Positions 26,034-34,982 of a stretch of 41,425 nucleotides of DNA are shown here, one piece after another. The stretch's first letter is position 1; each line of letters begins with the position of its first letter. Origin of the DNA: Halobacteriales archaeon QS_1_68_20 (GTDB lineage: Archaea > Halobacteriota > Halobacteria > Halobacteriales > PXRE01). The stretch is taken from positions 1-41,425 of the forward strand of contig PXRE01000013.1 of the NCBI GenBank assembly GCA_003021085.1, given 5' to 3'. Both the position numbers and the translations under genes were made by a program. Below the pieces are notes generated by a model. It was not told the origin of the DNA, searched no databases, and saw nothing but the letters and a program-made list of their open reading frames with translations.

Positions 26034-26047
26034 TCTGCTTTTTCAGG
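26034..26047 (+). terminator. Possible T-rich terminator after the oxidoreductase operon
   Basis: A run of five T (26039-26043) lies about 35 bp after the beta-subunit stop, in otherwise GC-rich DNA and between convergent genes. Archaeal terminators are often simple T-runs; no hairpin is needed or seen. Confidence 0.3.
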
Positions 26048-26070
26048 GCGGTACGTTCTGAAGCGAGCGG

Positions 26071-27201
26071 TTACCGTCCGTAGACGTAGGTCGCGCCAGC
26101 GTCCGTCCCTTCGGCGGTGTCCTCGCCGCTCGCCCCCACGACGGCAGTGCTGTCGGTGCTCGCCACGGCCGAACCGTCGTGCGCCTCCGGCCCGCCGGCC
26201 TCCGGAACGACCTTCTCGACCTGGCTCCAGGATCCGTCGACCGGCGCGAAGGCGTAGACGCTACCCGCCTCCGACCCGTTCGCGTTCTCGTCGTAGACGG
26301 CAGCCACCAGTGCAGTTTCACCGGCTAGCGCGACGTTCCAGCCGAAGCGGTCGACCGACGCCCCGTCCTCGGCGGTGAGGATGGCCCGTCTCGTCCAGTC
26401 GCCGTCCTCCCGGCGGAAGACGTAGGCCGACCCGGTCTGGTCCTGTGGGTTCTCGACTGTCGGAGCGCCGACGAGCGCCGTGTCGCCGGCCACCGCCACT
26501 GAGAGGCCGAAATTGTCGATGTAGCTGTCGCTCTCCGGGGTGAGTTTCGCCTGCCGGGTCCAGCCGTCGTCGGCCCGCTGGAACACGTACGCCGACCCGG
26601 CGCTCGATGCGATCTCGTCGTCGTAGGCGGCGCCCACGAGCGCGGTCCGGTCGGTCAGCGCCGTCGCGACGCCGAACGCGTCCTGGGCGTCGACGTCCCC
26701 GGGTGCGAGCTTCGTTCGCTGGGTCCACGAACCGCCGTCCCGCTCGAACACGTGGGCGAAACCGGCGTGTGGCCCGTTCGAATCCGCCCCGGTCTGGGCC
26801 CCGACGACGGCGACGTCACCGGCGAGGCCGACCTGGCCACCGAACGTCTCTCCGGCGGCGCCTTCGACGACGGTCCGTTCGGATTGCCGGGTCCACTCGT
26901 CGCCGGTCCTGGTGAACACGTACAGCGTCACCGTTCGTCCCGTCTTCGACGGCGCTGACGAGGACCGTGTCCCCGTCGACGGCGACCGAACTCCCGAAGC
27001 GGCCGCCGGCGACGCCGGTCGTGAGACGACGTTCCAGAGTGGGTGACATCTCCGTCGCTCCGGTCTCTTCGGTCTCCTGCTCGGTCGGCGTTCCGTCGGC
27101 GACCCATCGCTGGAGTCCCCTGGACCGCCGCCGCTGCACCCGGCCAGGGCCGTCGTCCCGACCGACGCGAGAACGGCGAGATGTTGTCGGCGAGTAACCA
27201 T
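26071..27201 (-). pseudogene. Tat-exported FG-GAP repeat lipoprotein with two compensating frameshifts
   Basis: The start MVTRRQHLAVLASVGTTALAGC is a twin-arginine lipoprotein signal with an LAGC lipobox. From about residue 85 of this frame there are FG-GAP-like propeller repeats, each with a phrase like DAFGVATALTDRTALVGAAYD, DNFGLSVAVAGDTALVGAPT or DRFGWNVALAGETALVAAVYD. Between them, about 27105 to 26945, the frame as written gives Arg-rich nonsense. The neighbouring frame gives the missing first repeat (GGRFGSSVAVDGDTVLVSAV). Two opposite single-base changes therefore leave one open frame with a scrambled middle. Translation would make a full-length protein lacking one blade. Confidence 0.75.
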
Positions 27202-27457
27202 TTTCGGTTCCTTCCCGTCTAATCGTCGGATATCTGTCCCCCGCTCCATCGTACCGCTGTCCGGTCCGCACTCCGGGGAGTTGGCGGTCCAGCGCCCTCA
27301 GAGGCCCGAAATCGATGAGTAGCGGCCCCCTCGCGGCGACGGTGGTCCGTACCACGAGGACGACCAGTCCCGTCCCCGACGGGCGAACTCCCCTGGATGC
27401 CCCGGGGGTGATCGGCTCGTTTCTGCTCCTCCGAAGTTCGCTTTCCGATTCGTCAGC

Positions 27458-27466
27458 TATTTTTTC
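27458..27466 (+). promoter_or_regulatory. TATA-like box of the Lrp-type regulator gene
   Basis: CTATTTTTT lies about 26 bp before the GTG start at 27488, the spacing expected for a leaderless haloarchaeal transcript. Confidence 0.55.
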
Positions 27467-27487
27467 GTGGGGGCGAAAGCCAACGAT

Positions 27488-27916
27488 GTGAGCACCGACT
27501 CGACCGAGGAGCGTATCCTCGGCGTGCTGGAGGAGGACGCCCAGGCCTCCTACGCCGAGATTGCCGAGCGCGCCGGGGTCAGCAAGCCGACCGTCCGCAA
27601 GTACATCGACAAGCTCGAAGAGGAGGGCGTCATCGTCGGGTACACGGCGGACGTCGACCCGAAGAAACTGTCGAGCCAGTCCATCGCGCTGGTGGGCGTC
27701 GACGTCGAGAGCGAACGCTACGTCGAGGCCACCCAGAAACTCAAGGACCTGGCCGCCATCGAGTCGCTTTTCACCTCCAGCGGCGACCACATGCTGATGG
27801 CCGAGGTTCGCGCCCGCGACGGCGACGAACTGGGCGAGGTCATCAGCGAGGAACTGCTCGACGTCGACGGGGTCACGGCGGCCCACCCCTCGTTCCTCCA
27901 GGAACGGCTGAAGTGA
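27488..27916 (+). CDS. Lrp/AsnC family transcriptional regulator
   Basis: A 142-residue regulator. The N-terminal winged helix (EERILGVLEEDAQASYAEIA, followed by ERAGVSKPTVRKYIDKLEEE) is followed by a RAM/AsnC ligand domain (GVDVESERYVEATQKLKDL, FTSSGDHMLMAEVRARDG). Such proteins bind amino acids or other small effectors and control metabolic genes as dimers and octamers. The start is GTG at 27488, because the in-phase TTTTTTCGTG extension upstream is promoter-like. It is divergent from the FG-GAP gene; its target is unknown. Confidence 0.92.
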   Translation: MSTDSTEERILGVLEEDAQASYAEIAERAGVSKPTVRKYIDKLEEEGVIVGYTADVDPKKLSSQSIALVGVDVESERYVEATQKLKDLAAIESLFTSSGDHMLMAEVRARDGDELGEVISEELLDVDGVTAAHPSFLQERLK

Positions 27917-28266
27917 CTCGCCCGCGCCGGACGGCGAGGCGCCACCACGACCGGACGGTCTTCGACGCGTAGCCGCTCGCGTCTTCAGGTCCGAGCTGTC
28001 CGAGACGACCGTCTCGTCAGACGCTGTTCAGTGACGCGGTGGTAGCCGGCACCGCCGACGGATCAGCGGTGACCCGCCCAGCCGTCAAAGCGATGGTATC
28101 CGGCACGTCCGCCAGGGTGGGACTTTCTGGGTGGTGGCATTCGAAAACTCGTCACCGGAGAGCGCGGGGGCTTTCGAGATGTTCTACTCACGAAACCTGA
28201 CTTCTCTGACCACTCCATCCCGTCACGGCCGAACCGTTTTCACGCTCGCGTCCGACCACCTCTAGC
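27917..28266. other. 350-bp gene-free stretch with a hairpin and a decayed repeat end
   Basis: No reading frame here is convincing. CGAGAC/GTCTCG with a 4-bp loop at 28001-28016 may be a weak terminator-like hairpin for the Lrp gene. At 28158-28175 the minus strand reads GAAAGCCCCCGCGCTCTC, nearly the left end of the palindromic repeat seen at 14206 and 41078. A second GAAAG next to CCCACC on the minus strand at about 28119-28130 recalls the other end. A CGTTTTCAC box near 28232-28241 fits the downstream SRPBCC promoter. Confidence 0.5.
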
Positions 28267-28758
28267 GTGGCAGTATTCAGCAGGGAGTCCCGCGTGGACG
28301 CGCCCCTGGACGAGGTCTGGGAGTTTCACAGCCGGGTCGAGGGACTGGTCGACCTGACGCCGGCGTTCCTGAACCTCCGGGTGGAGGAGGTCCGCGGCGA
28401 CCACGACGGCGAGTTGACCGTCGGGACCGAGATCCGGGTGTCGGCGCAGCCGTTCGGCGTCGGGCCGCGCCAGACGTGGACCTCGCGGATCGTCGAACGG
28501 CGACGCGAGGAGGGCCGGGCGCTGTTCCGCGACGAGATGGTCGAGGGACCGATGCGGAAGTGGGAGCACACCCACGAGTTCGTCGCCGACGGCGACGTGA
28601 CGCTCCTCCGTGACCGGGTGGAGTACCGCGCACCGGGGAGTTTCGTCGGGTCCACCCTGACGTGGCCAGGCTTGGCGGTGGGGTTCCGGTACCGGCACCG
28701 GCGGACCCGAGAGCTACTCGGCCAGCGACCGGGACGCGTCGTCGACCGGACGAAGTAA
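28267..28758 (+). CDS. SRPBCC (START-like) family protein
   Basis: A 163-residue helix-grip protein. It begins MAVFSRESRVDAPLDEVWEF, the classic polyketide-cyclase/START opening where a beta strand leads to a helix. Extended strands follow (LTVGTEIRVSAQPFGVGPRQ; KWEHTHEFVADGDVTLLRD), and a C-terminal helix is partly visible (GLAVGFRYRHRRTRELLG). Family members bind hydrophobic ligands in a central cavity; ligand and role here are unknown. The start is GTG at 28267. The acidic-protein gene follows about 100 bp later on the same strand. Confidence 0.87.
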   Translation: MAVFSRESRVDAPLDEVWEFHSRVEGLVDLTPAFLNLRVEEVRGDHDGELTVGTEIRVSAQPFGVGPRQTWTSRIVERRREEGRALFRDEMVEGPMRKWEHTHEFVADGDVTLLRDRVEYRAPGSFVGSTLTWPGLAVGFRYRHRRTRELLGQRPGRVVDRTK

Positions 28759-28862
28759 GGACTCGGGGATCGGATCGGTCCGCGCGCGCCGGGCCGGCAC
28801 CAACCTTCAACCGTCTCGCGGGCGTACGTACAGACCGGGCAACTGACTGCCAGGAGCGACCA

Positions 28863-29573
28863 ATGTCAGGGTACGAACCAGCCGACGACGAGGGGGGCAT
28901 GGGACGAGAACGAACCATCGGCGAACGCGGAGGGAGGACGTCGGGACTGCGGAAACGCATCGGGAACGGGACGGTCGCGCTCGCCGCCGGCGGCGTGATG
29001 CTCGCCCGGGCGGTGCGGGCGGTCTCTCGCAGTCCCCGCCGGGCGGCCCGGCGGGCGCTCGCGGGGGCGAGCCTCATCGCCATCGGCGTGCGCCAGCGCC
29101 GTTCGACCGGGGGACCCGAACCGCCGGCAGGTGGATACTCCGAGGAGCAGGTACCGACCGGGCGGGAGGCCGACAGCCCGGACGTGACTTTCCCGGACCA
29201 GCCGGACGACGAAGAGGTAGAGATCGACATCTCCGAGACCGACGTCCTCGACGAGGTCCGCGGCGACGACGACGGCTCGCTGGTGGGGGACGCCTCCGAG
29301 ACGGCCCCGACCGACGCGGAGCGTGGCGACGTCCCGCCGACCCACGAGACCGGGGACGAAGCCGCGACCGACGAGGGTGCAGAAGAATCCGACGAGGAAA
29401 CCGGGATGGACGAGAGCGGTGTCGGGACGGACGAGCACGACGCCGGAATGGACGAGGAGGAGAGCGACGCCTCCACGGACGAGGACGGCGGTCGGTCGGG
29501 TACCGGGGCCGGTGAGGAACCGGAGGCCGGGTCGGAATCTGACGCCGGCGATTCGGAGGAAGACGAGGGCTGA
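28863..29573 (+). CDS. Acidic haloarchaeal protein with a basic, hydrophobic N-terminal part
   Basis: A 236-residue protein with a sharp charge split. Residues 1-85 are basic and weakly hydrophobic (LRKRIGNGTVALAAGGVMLA, then a region rich in Arg and Ala, then ALAGASLIAIGVRQRR) and could associate with the membrane or nucleic acid. The remaining 150 residues are extremely acidic and low in complexity (EEVEIDISETDVLDEV; repeated TDE/ESD/GMDE phrases), probably disordered. No enzyme motif is visible. The ATG at 28863 precedes the first conserved-looking residues. It is the third gene of a rightward run, but no operon partner suggests a role. Confidence 0.75.
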   Translation: MSGYEPADDEGGMGRERTIGERGGRTSGLRKRIGNGTVALAAGGVMLARAVRAVSRSPRRAARRALAGASLIAIGVRQRRSTGGPEPPAGGYSEEQVPTGREADSPDVTFPDQPDDEEVEIDISETDVLDEVRGDDDGSLVGDASETAPTDAERGDVPPTHETGDEAATDEGAEESDEETGMDESGVGTDEHDAGMDEEESDASTDEDGGRSGTGAGEEPEAGSESDAGDSEEDEG

Positions 29574-29818
29574 CGGGGCGGCCCGCGGTAGCGTCGGTGG
29601 GCCGATTTGCCCCCGGCGATGGTGACGAACGGGTAATCGGGGCAAGGTGGTATGGGAAGTACCTGGGCAGCGACCGCCGCTGGAGGGGTCACAAGCTGGG
29701 TACAGAACCGTCGAACCGAGCGTAGCCCTTTTGAGAGTCCATCGCCTGTTCTTTCTTCACGCGACTTCCCGGGGAATGACGGCAGAACACGCGGTGCCGT
29801 CTCCGCGATCCCACAGCC

Positions 29819-29944
29819 ATGACGAGACACGACCACCGTTCTACGACGTTCCACGCGGCCGAGAGGACCGTCGTTCACCTGCCGGCCGACGAATCGCCGA
29901 CGAACACGCATCCGTTCGCATCCTGTGACCGGTCCTACGCATGA
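29819..29944 (+). CDS. Possible 41-residue leader ORF overlapping the sensor-regulator gene
   Basis: The frame MTRHDHRSTTFHAAERTVVH, then LPADESPTNTHPFASCDRSYA, ends in TGA within the ATGA that also starts the next gene at 29941. That overlap is the usual sign of translational coupling. Third-position GC is about three quarters, a little low for a gene here. I do not recognise a family, so it may be a chance frame or a regulatory leader peptide. Confidence 0.35.
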   Translation: MTRHDHRSTTFHAAERTVVHLPADESPTNTHPFASCDRSYA

Positions 29945-32900
29945 GCCAGGACACCCACTACGACGACCGAACGCAGGGGACCGACGGGCGACCGGCCCCC
30001 GAACTCGCCAGTGGCGTGGAGGCGTTGGGAGCGACCCCCGAGTTCCAGGGGCCGGTCGACTCGCCGGACGGCCACGACTGCAACGACCACCTCGCGCTGA
30101 TCTACGAGGACGAGGCCGAGCAACTGGCGTCGCTCGTCCCGTTCATCAGGCAGGGGCTGGTGCGTGGCGAGCATTGTGTGTGCCTCGTCGACGACCTCTC
30201 CGAGGAGACCCTCGTCGACGCGCTCCGTGACGCGGACGTCGACGTCGACGAGGCGCTGGCTTCGGGGGCGCTGTCGTTCCGCGAGGTCGGCGAGACATAC
30301 CTCCGGAACGGGACGTTCGACCCCGACGAGATGATCGAGTTCTACGCCGGCGCTATCGAGGAGGCCACCGCGGAGTACGAGGCCCTCCGGGTCACTGCCG
30401 AGACGACGTGGCTCCAGGAGGAATCGACGAGCATCCGGGACTTCATAGCCTACGAGGCGAAGGTGAACGACCTCTTCGAGGGCGAGGACTGCATCGGCAT
30501 CTGCCAGTACGACCGCGACGCGTTCGACCCTGCGGTCGTCCGCGACATCGTCAAGACTCACCCCCACCTCATCTACGACGGGACCGTCTGTCACAACTTC
30601 TATTACACGCCGCCGTCGGAGTTCTTCGGCCCCGACGAACCGGCCCGGGAGGTCGACCGGATGCTCGGGACCGTGGTCGACCGGACCCGCGCGAAGACCG
30701 TACTCGAGGAACGCGAGCAGTACCTGCGTGACCAGACCGACGTCACGGCCGATCCGGACCGCTCGTTCGAGGAGAAGCTCCGCGCGCTGTTCGAACTGGG
30801 CCGCGAGCGGTTCGGGGTCGACCTCGGGACGCTGAACCGCGCGGACGCCGACCGACTGACGGTCGAACACGTCGGCGGCGACCACGACCACTTCGAACCC
30901 GGCGTCGAACTCCCGCTATCGGAGACGTACTGCCAGGCCGCGGCCGACGCCCGTGGCTTCGCGAGCGTGGCCGACCCGGCCGAGGAGGGTCGCGACGACG
31001 TCACCGTCTACGATGACTTCGGGGTCCGGTCGTACCTTGGGACGTACGTCCCGGTCGACGGCGGCACCGACCGCACGCTGGGCTTCGTCGGCTCGGAACC
31101 GCGGACGGAACCGTTCTCCGAGCAGGACCGGACCTACCTGGAACTGATGGGCCAGTGGGTGAAACACGAACTCGAACGCCGGCAGCGCGAGCGCCAGCTC
31201 CAGCAACACAAGGAGTACACCGACGACCTGCTGGACGCCATCGACGACGTGTTCTACGTCCTCGACGAGGCGGGGAACCTGAAGCGGTGGAACGAGAGCA
31301 CCGCCGAGGTGACCGGCTACTCTGACGCCGAGCTCGATTCGAAGCCAGGCGCGGAGTTCTTCGACGACGAGGACCGAACGGCGGTCGCGGACGCCATCGC
31401 CGAAGTCTTCGAGACCGGCAACGCCCGGGTCGACGCGTCGCTGTCGACGAGCGACGGCGAGTCCATCCCCTACGAGCTCGCCGCCTCGGCACTGGAGGAT
31501 CCGACCGGGGAACCGGTGCTGACCGGCATTGGCCGGAACCTCAGCGACCGCGTGGAGCGCGAGACGGCGCTACGCGAGGAGCGCGACCGGTTCGCGTCGC
31601 TGTTCGAGTCCATCCCCGAGGCCGCGGTGAACGTCCGTCTGGAGGGCGGCGAACCCGTAGTCAGGGAGGTCAACTCGGCGTTCGGATCGACCTTCGGATA
31701 CGATCCCGACCGGATCGTGGGTGAATCGCTGAACGACCTGATCGTCCCACCAGGGCGCGAGGACGAAGCCGAACGGATCGACGAGGTCGTCTCGAACGGA
31801 CAGAACGTCGCCAGGGAAGTTCGTCGGGAGACCGCCGACGGCATGCGCGACTTCCTCTTCAGGGGCCAGCAGTTCGAACGGGAAGACGGCACCGTCGAGG
31901 GGCTGGGGGTCTACGTCGACATCACCGAACGCAAGCAACGCGAACGCGACCTCGAACTGTTCCGGAGCCTCCTCGACCGGTCCAACGACGCCGTGTTCGT
32001 CATCGACACCGAGGACGGCAGCATCCTCGACGTCAACGACACGGCCTGCCATCGACTCGGCTACGACCGCGAGCAACTCCTGTCGAAACGCGTCTCGGAG
32101 ATCGAACGGTGGTTTTCCGTCGACGAGAACTGGGAGCAACACGTCGAGAACCTGCGCGAGCGGAGTACGTCTACTTTCGAGGGGATCCACGAACGACGCG
32201 ACGGTACCACGTTCCCGGTGGAGGTCAGCGCCGCCCACGTCGAACTCGACCGGGAGTACGTCCTCGCAATCGCCCGCGACGTCACCGAGCGCAAGGAGCG
32301 CGAACGTGTGCTCCGGCGACTGTACGAGACGGCCGCCGACGCCGACCTGTCGTTCGAGGCCAAGATCGACCGGTTGCTCGCACTGGGCCGCGAACAGTTC
32401 GGGTTCGACTACGGGATGCTCACGCGGGTCGTGGGTGATTATCTGGACGTGGTCCAGTCGGTCGGTGGCTTCGAAGAGCACTGTGGGGAGGTCCCGATCC
32501 CGCTGGAGGAGACGTACTGCCGGAAGGTGTTGTTGTCCTCGGACCCGGTCGGGGTCGCCGACGCCCCCGCGGAGGGCTGGGACGAGGGAGTCGCCTACGA
32601 GCGGATCGACCTGGACAGTTACCTCGGGACCAGCGTGACGCTGGGGGACGAAATCTACGGGACGCTGTGTTTCGCCTCCGAGACGACGCGAGACCGGTCG
32701 TTCACCGACGCCGAGTACACCTTCCTCGAACTGATGGGACAGTGGGTGAGCTACGAGGTCGAACGGGACCACCGCGAGGCACAGTTGAGCGGCCTCAACG
32801 GGATGAGCCGCGACCTGATGGACGCCGAGACCACCGACGACATCGCCGAGCGAACCGTCGAACACGCCCGCAGGGCCCTGGACCTCCCGCTGACCGCGGT

Positions 32901-34491
32901 CGCGGGGTACGACGGCGAGATCGGGACGCTCTCGACGGTGGCCCAGACGCCGCGCGCCGACGACGAACTCCCGATGGCCGCGATGTGTGACCCCGAGACG
33001 GGGACGCTCTGGGACGGCTTCGTCGCCCAGGAGACGCGGCGGGTGGACGACGTGGCCTCGATCCCCGGGGCCGGCGACGACCTCACCGAAGTGGTCGCCG
33101 TCCCGCTGGGCCGGGTCGGTTCGTTCGTCACCGCGACCCGGGCGCCGGGCGGGTTCAGCGACGCCGAGGTGGACTTCCTCGAGACGACCGGGCTGACGGT
33201 CGAGGCGGCCTGCGACCGGAGCAAGCGCGAACAGCAGTTACAGGAGCGCGAGCGGACCCTGGAGGAACAGAACGAGACGCTCGAACGCCTCAACCGGGTC
33301 AACGACATCATACGGAGCATCGACCAGGCGCTGGTGGGCGCCTCCACCCGCGGGGAGATAGAGACGGTCGTCTGCGAGCACCTGGCCGACGTCGGTCCCT
33401 ACGAACTGGCCTGGGTCGGCGATCACGACCCGGTGTCCGGTGAAGTCGTCCCGAGCGAGTGGGCCGGCACGGAACGGGGCTACCTCGACGGCATCTCGAT
33501 CACGGCCGACGACGGCCCCCACGGGCGGGGGCCGGCCGGGCGGGCGGTCAGGACGCGGGAGCCCCAGGTCGTCAACGATGTCCTCGGCGATCCGGCGTTC
33601 GAGCCCTGGCGCCAGGACGCACTCAACCGCGGGTACCACTCGACTATCGCGCTCCCGCTGGTCTACGAGGACTCCCTCTACGGCGTCCTGACCGTCTACG
33701 CCGGCCAGCCGGGGGTGTTCGACGAACTGGAACAGTCTGTCCTGGCCGAACTCTCTGACACCATCGCCTACGCCGTCAACGCCGTCGAGAGCAAGAAGGC
33801 GCTGGTCAGCGACCAGGTCACGGAACTGGAGTTCGAGGTGCGGGACACGGGCATGGCCGCCGTGGACCTGGCCAGGGAGACCGGGTGTTGCTTCACTTTC
33901 GAGAGCATGGTCCCGCGGTCGGACGGCGGCCTCCGGGGATTCTTCTCGACCCGGGGGGCCGATGCCGAGGAGGTGCTGACGTTCCTCGACGACGTCGCCG
34001 CTGGCGACGTGACGCTCATCGCCGAGCGGGAGGACGACGACCAGGTCTGCCTGTTCGAGGTCCTGCTGACCGACGAAAGTTTCTGCGGGTACGTCCTCGA
34101 ACACGGCGGCAAACCCCGGACCATCAGCGTCGTCGACGGGGTGGCGACCATCGTGATCGAACTCGCCGCCGAGGCGCCGATCCGGGAGTTCGTCGACACG
34201 TTCGGGACGCGGTATCCCGACTCGGAACTGAAGGCCCAGCGGACCCGCGAGCGCGAGCAGTACTCGCCGACGGAGTTCGACATCGCGGTGACCGGTGATC
34301 TCACCGCCCGACAGCGGGAGGCCCTGGAGACTGCCTACTTCAGCGGCTACTTCGAGCGGCCGCGCGAGCGGACCGGGAGCGAAATCGCGGAGGCGATGGA
34401 CATCTCCCAGCCGACGTTCAACTACCACCTCAGGGCCGCCCACCGCAAACTCTGCCGTCGTCTCTTCGAGTGTGACCGGACGGATCGCTGA
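29941..34491 (+). CDS. Giant multi-sensor transcriptional regulator (MEDS-GAF-PAS-GAF-HTH_10)
   Basis: A 1516-residue cytoplasmic protein with no membrane segment. In order: a MEDS sensor domain (about 45-245, HLALIYEDEAEQLASLVPF), GAF (260-420), three PAS domains (about 420-545, 546-665, 673-785), a GAF (790-945, very similar to the first: LPLSETYC versus IPLEETYC), two further GAF-type domains (950-1110, 1116-1285), a Bat-associated domain (1290-1440) and a C-terminal HTH_10 DNA-binding domain (about 1445-1510, GSEIAEAMDISQPTFNYHLR). This is the bacterio-opsin-activator layout, with no histidine kinase, so signals are read and DNA is bound in one chain. Targets and ligands are unknown. A convergent HalOD1 gene follows. 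Confidence 0.9.
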   Translation: MSQDTHYDDRTQGTDGRPAPELASGVEALGATPEFQGPVDSPDGHDCNDHLALIYEDEAEQLASLVPFIRQGLVRGEHCVCLVDDLSEETLVDALRDADVDVDEALASGALSFREVGETYLRNGTFDPDEMIEFYAGAIEEATAEYEALRVTAETTWLQEESTSIRDFIAYEAKVNDLFEGEDCIGICQYDRDAFDPAVVRDIVKTHPHLIYDGTVCHNFYYTPPSEFFGPDEPAREVDRMLGTVVDRTRAKTVLEEREQYLRDQTDVTADPDRSFEEKLRALFELGRERFGVDLGTLNRADADRLTVEHVGGDHDHFEPGVELPLSETYCQAAADARGFASVADPAEEGRDDVTVYDDFGVRSYLGTYVPVDGGTDRTLGFVGSEPRTEPFSEQDRTYLELMGQWVKHELERRQRERQLQQHKEYTDDLLDAIDDVFYVLDEAGNLKRWNESTAEVTGYSDAELDSKPGAEFFDDEDRTAVADAIAEVFETGNARVDASLSTSDGESIPYELAASALEDPTGEPVLTGIGRNLSDRVERETALREERDRFASLFESIPEAAVNVRLEGGEPVVREVNSAFGSTFGYDPDRIVGESLNDLIVPPGREDEAERIDEVVSNGQNVAREVRRETADGMRDFLFRGQQFEREDGTVEGLGVYVDITERKQRERDLELFRSLLDRSNDAVFVIDTEDGSILDVNDTACHRLGYDREQLLSKRVSEIERWFSVDENWEQHVENLRERSTSTFEGIHERRDGTTFPVEVSAAHVELDREYVLAIARDVTERKERERVLRRLYETAADADLSFEAKIDRLLALGREQFGFDYGMLTRVVGDYLDVVQSVGGFEEHCGEVPIPLEETYCRKVLLSSDPVGVADAPAEGWDEGVAYERIDLDSYLGTSVTLGDEIYGTLCFASETTRDRSFTDAEYTFLELMGQWVSYEVERDHREAQLSGLNGMSRDLMDAETTDDIAERTVEHARRALDLPLTAVAGYDGEIGTLSTVAQTPRADDELPMAAMCDPETGTLWDGFVAQETRRVDDVASIPGAGDDLTEVVAVPLGRVGSFVTATRAPGGFSDAEVDFLETTGLTVEAACDRSKREQQLQERERTLEEQNETLERLNRVNDIIRSIDQALVGASTRGEIETVVCEHLADVGPYELAWVGDHDPVSGEVVPSEWAGTERGYLDGISITADDGPHGRGPAGRAVRTREPQVVNDVLGDPAFEPWRQDALNRGYHSTIALPLVYEDSLYGVLTVYAGQPGVFDELEQSVLAELSDTIAYAVNAVESKKALVSDQVTELEFEVRDTGMAAVDLARETGCCFTFESMVPRSDGGLRGFFSTRGADAEEVLTFLDDVAAGDVTLIAEREDDDQVCLFEVLLTDESFCGYVLEHGGKPRTISVVDGVATIVIELAAEAPIREFVDTFGTRYPDSELKAQRTREREQYSPTEFDIAVTGDLTARQREALETAYFSGYFERPRERTGSEIAEAMDISQPTFNYHLRAAHRKLCRRLFECDRTDR

Positions 34492-34524
34492 CGGTCGTCC
34501 CTCCGTCGGCGGTCGGTCCGGGAG

Positions 34525-34833
34525 TCAGACCGGAGTCAGATCCAGGCTGCCGTCGCCGTGGACGGTGATCTCGTACCCGTAGTACCTGAACTGGACGTGA
34601 CAGTCCACTCCGTCGGCCACGTCGGTGCGGAACAGCGCGTCGAGCGCATCGGGATCGACGGCGTCGTACAGCGGCCGATCTAGATCTACCGGATCTACTC
34701 CCTCGGCGTCCGCCACGGCCGTCAGGACCGCTCGACTCGCCTGTTCGTTCCCATCGTCGTCCGCGGTCGTCGTCACGGGCTCGATCATCGTACCGTCGAA
34801 CGGCCGGTAAGGGGAAAGCGGTTGTACCTTCAT
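34525..34833 (-). CDS. HalOD1 output domain protein
   Basis: A 102-residue protein with a single HalOD1 domain (ASRAVLTAVADAEGVDPVDL, DRPLYDAVDPDALDALF, and the beta end FRYYGYEITVHGDG). HalOD1 is a predicted haloarchaeal signalling output module found beside receiver, PAS and GAF proteins; its biochemical action is unknown. The start could be ATG at 34833 or at 34788; the first has an AT-rich TAGATAG element about 30 bp upstream. The gene is convergent with the multi-sensor regulator, 33 bp apart, so a functional link is plausible but unproven. Confidence 0.82.
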   Translation of the reverse strand: MKVQPLSPYRPFDGTMIEPVTTTADDDGNEQASRAVLTAVADAEGVDPVDLDRPLYDAVDPDALDALFRTDVADGVDCHVQFRYYGYEITVHGDGSLDLTPV

Positions 34834-34949
34834 ACAGAGAGCGACGCCGATCCCGGCGCTATCTATCTAGAACGCTCGCTCCGGGTGATCGAGCGGTCGG
34901 GAGTTCGTTTTCGCGGTCCTCCGATCCCGGGGAGAGGCCCATACGGACC

Positions 34950-34960
34950 AATTCTTTTGG
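34950..34960 (+). promoter_or_regulatory. TATA-like box of the TIGR00341 gene
   Basis: ATTCTTTTGG at 34951-34960 lies about 27 bp before the ATG at 34983, a leaderless-promoter spacing. Confidence 0.5.
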
Positions 34961-34982
34961 CCGCGTCGACCGTAACCGCCGT

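Noticed and set aside
28277..29911. 544-codon minus-strand frame across the SRPBCC and acidic-protein genes
   Set aside because: Its Ser/Thr/Pro-rich translation is the complement of acidic coding repeats on the plus strand.
29647..29928. 93-codon plus-strand frame before the sensor gene
   Set aside because: Its codon use and mixed composition do not look coding; the shorter ATGA-coupled frame at 29819 is the better candidate.
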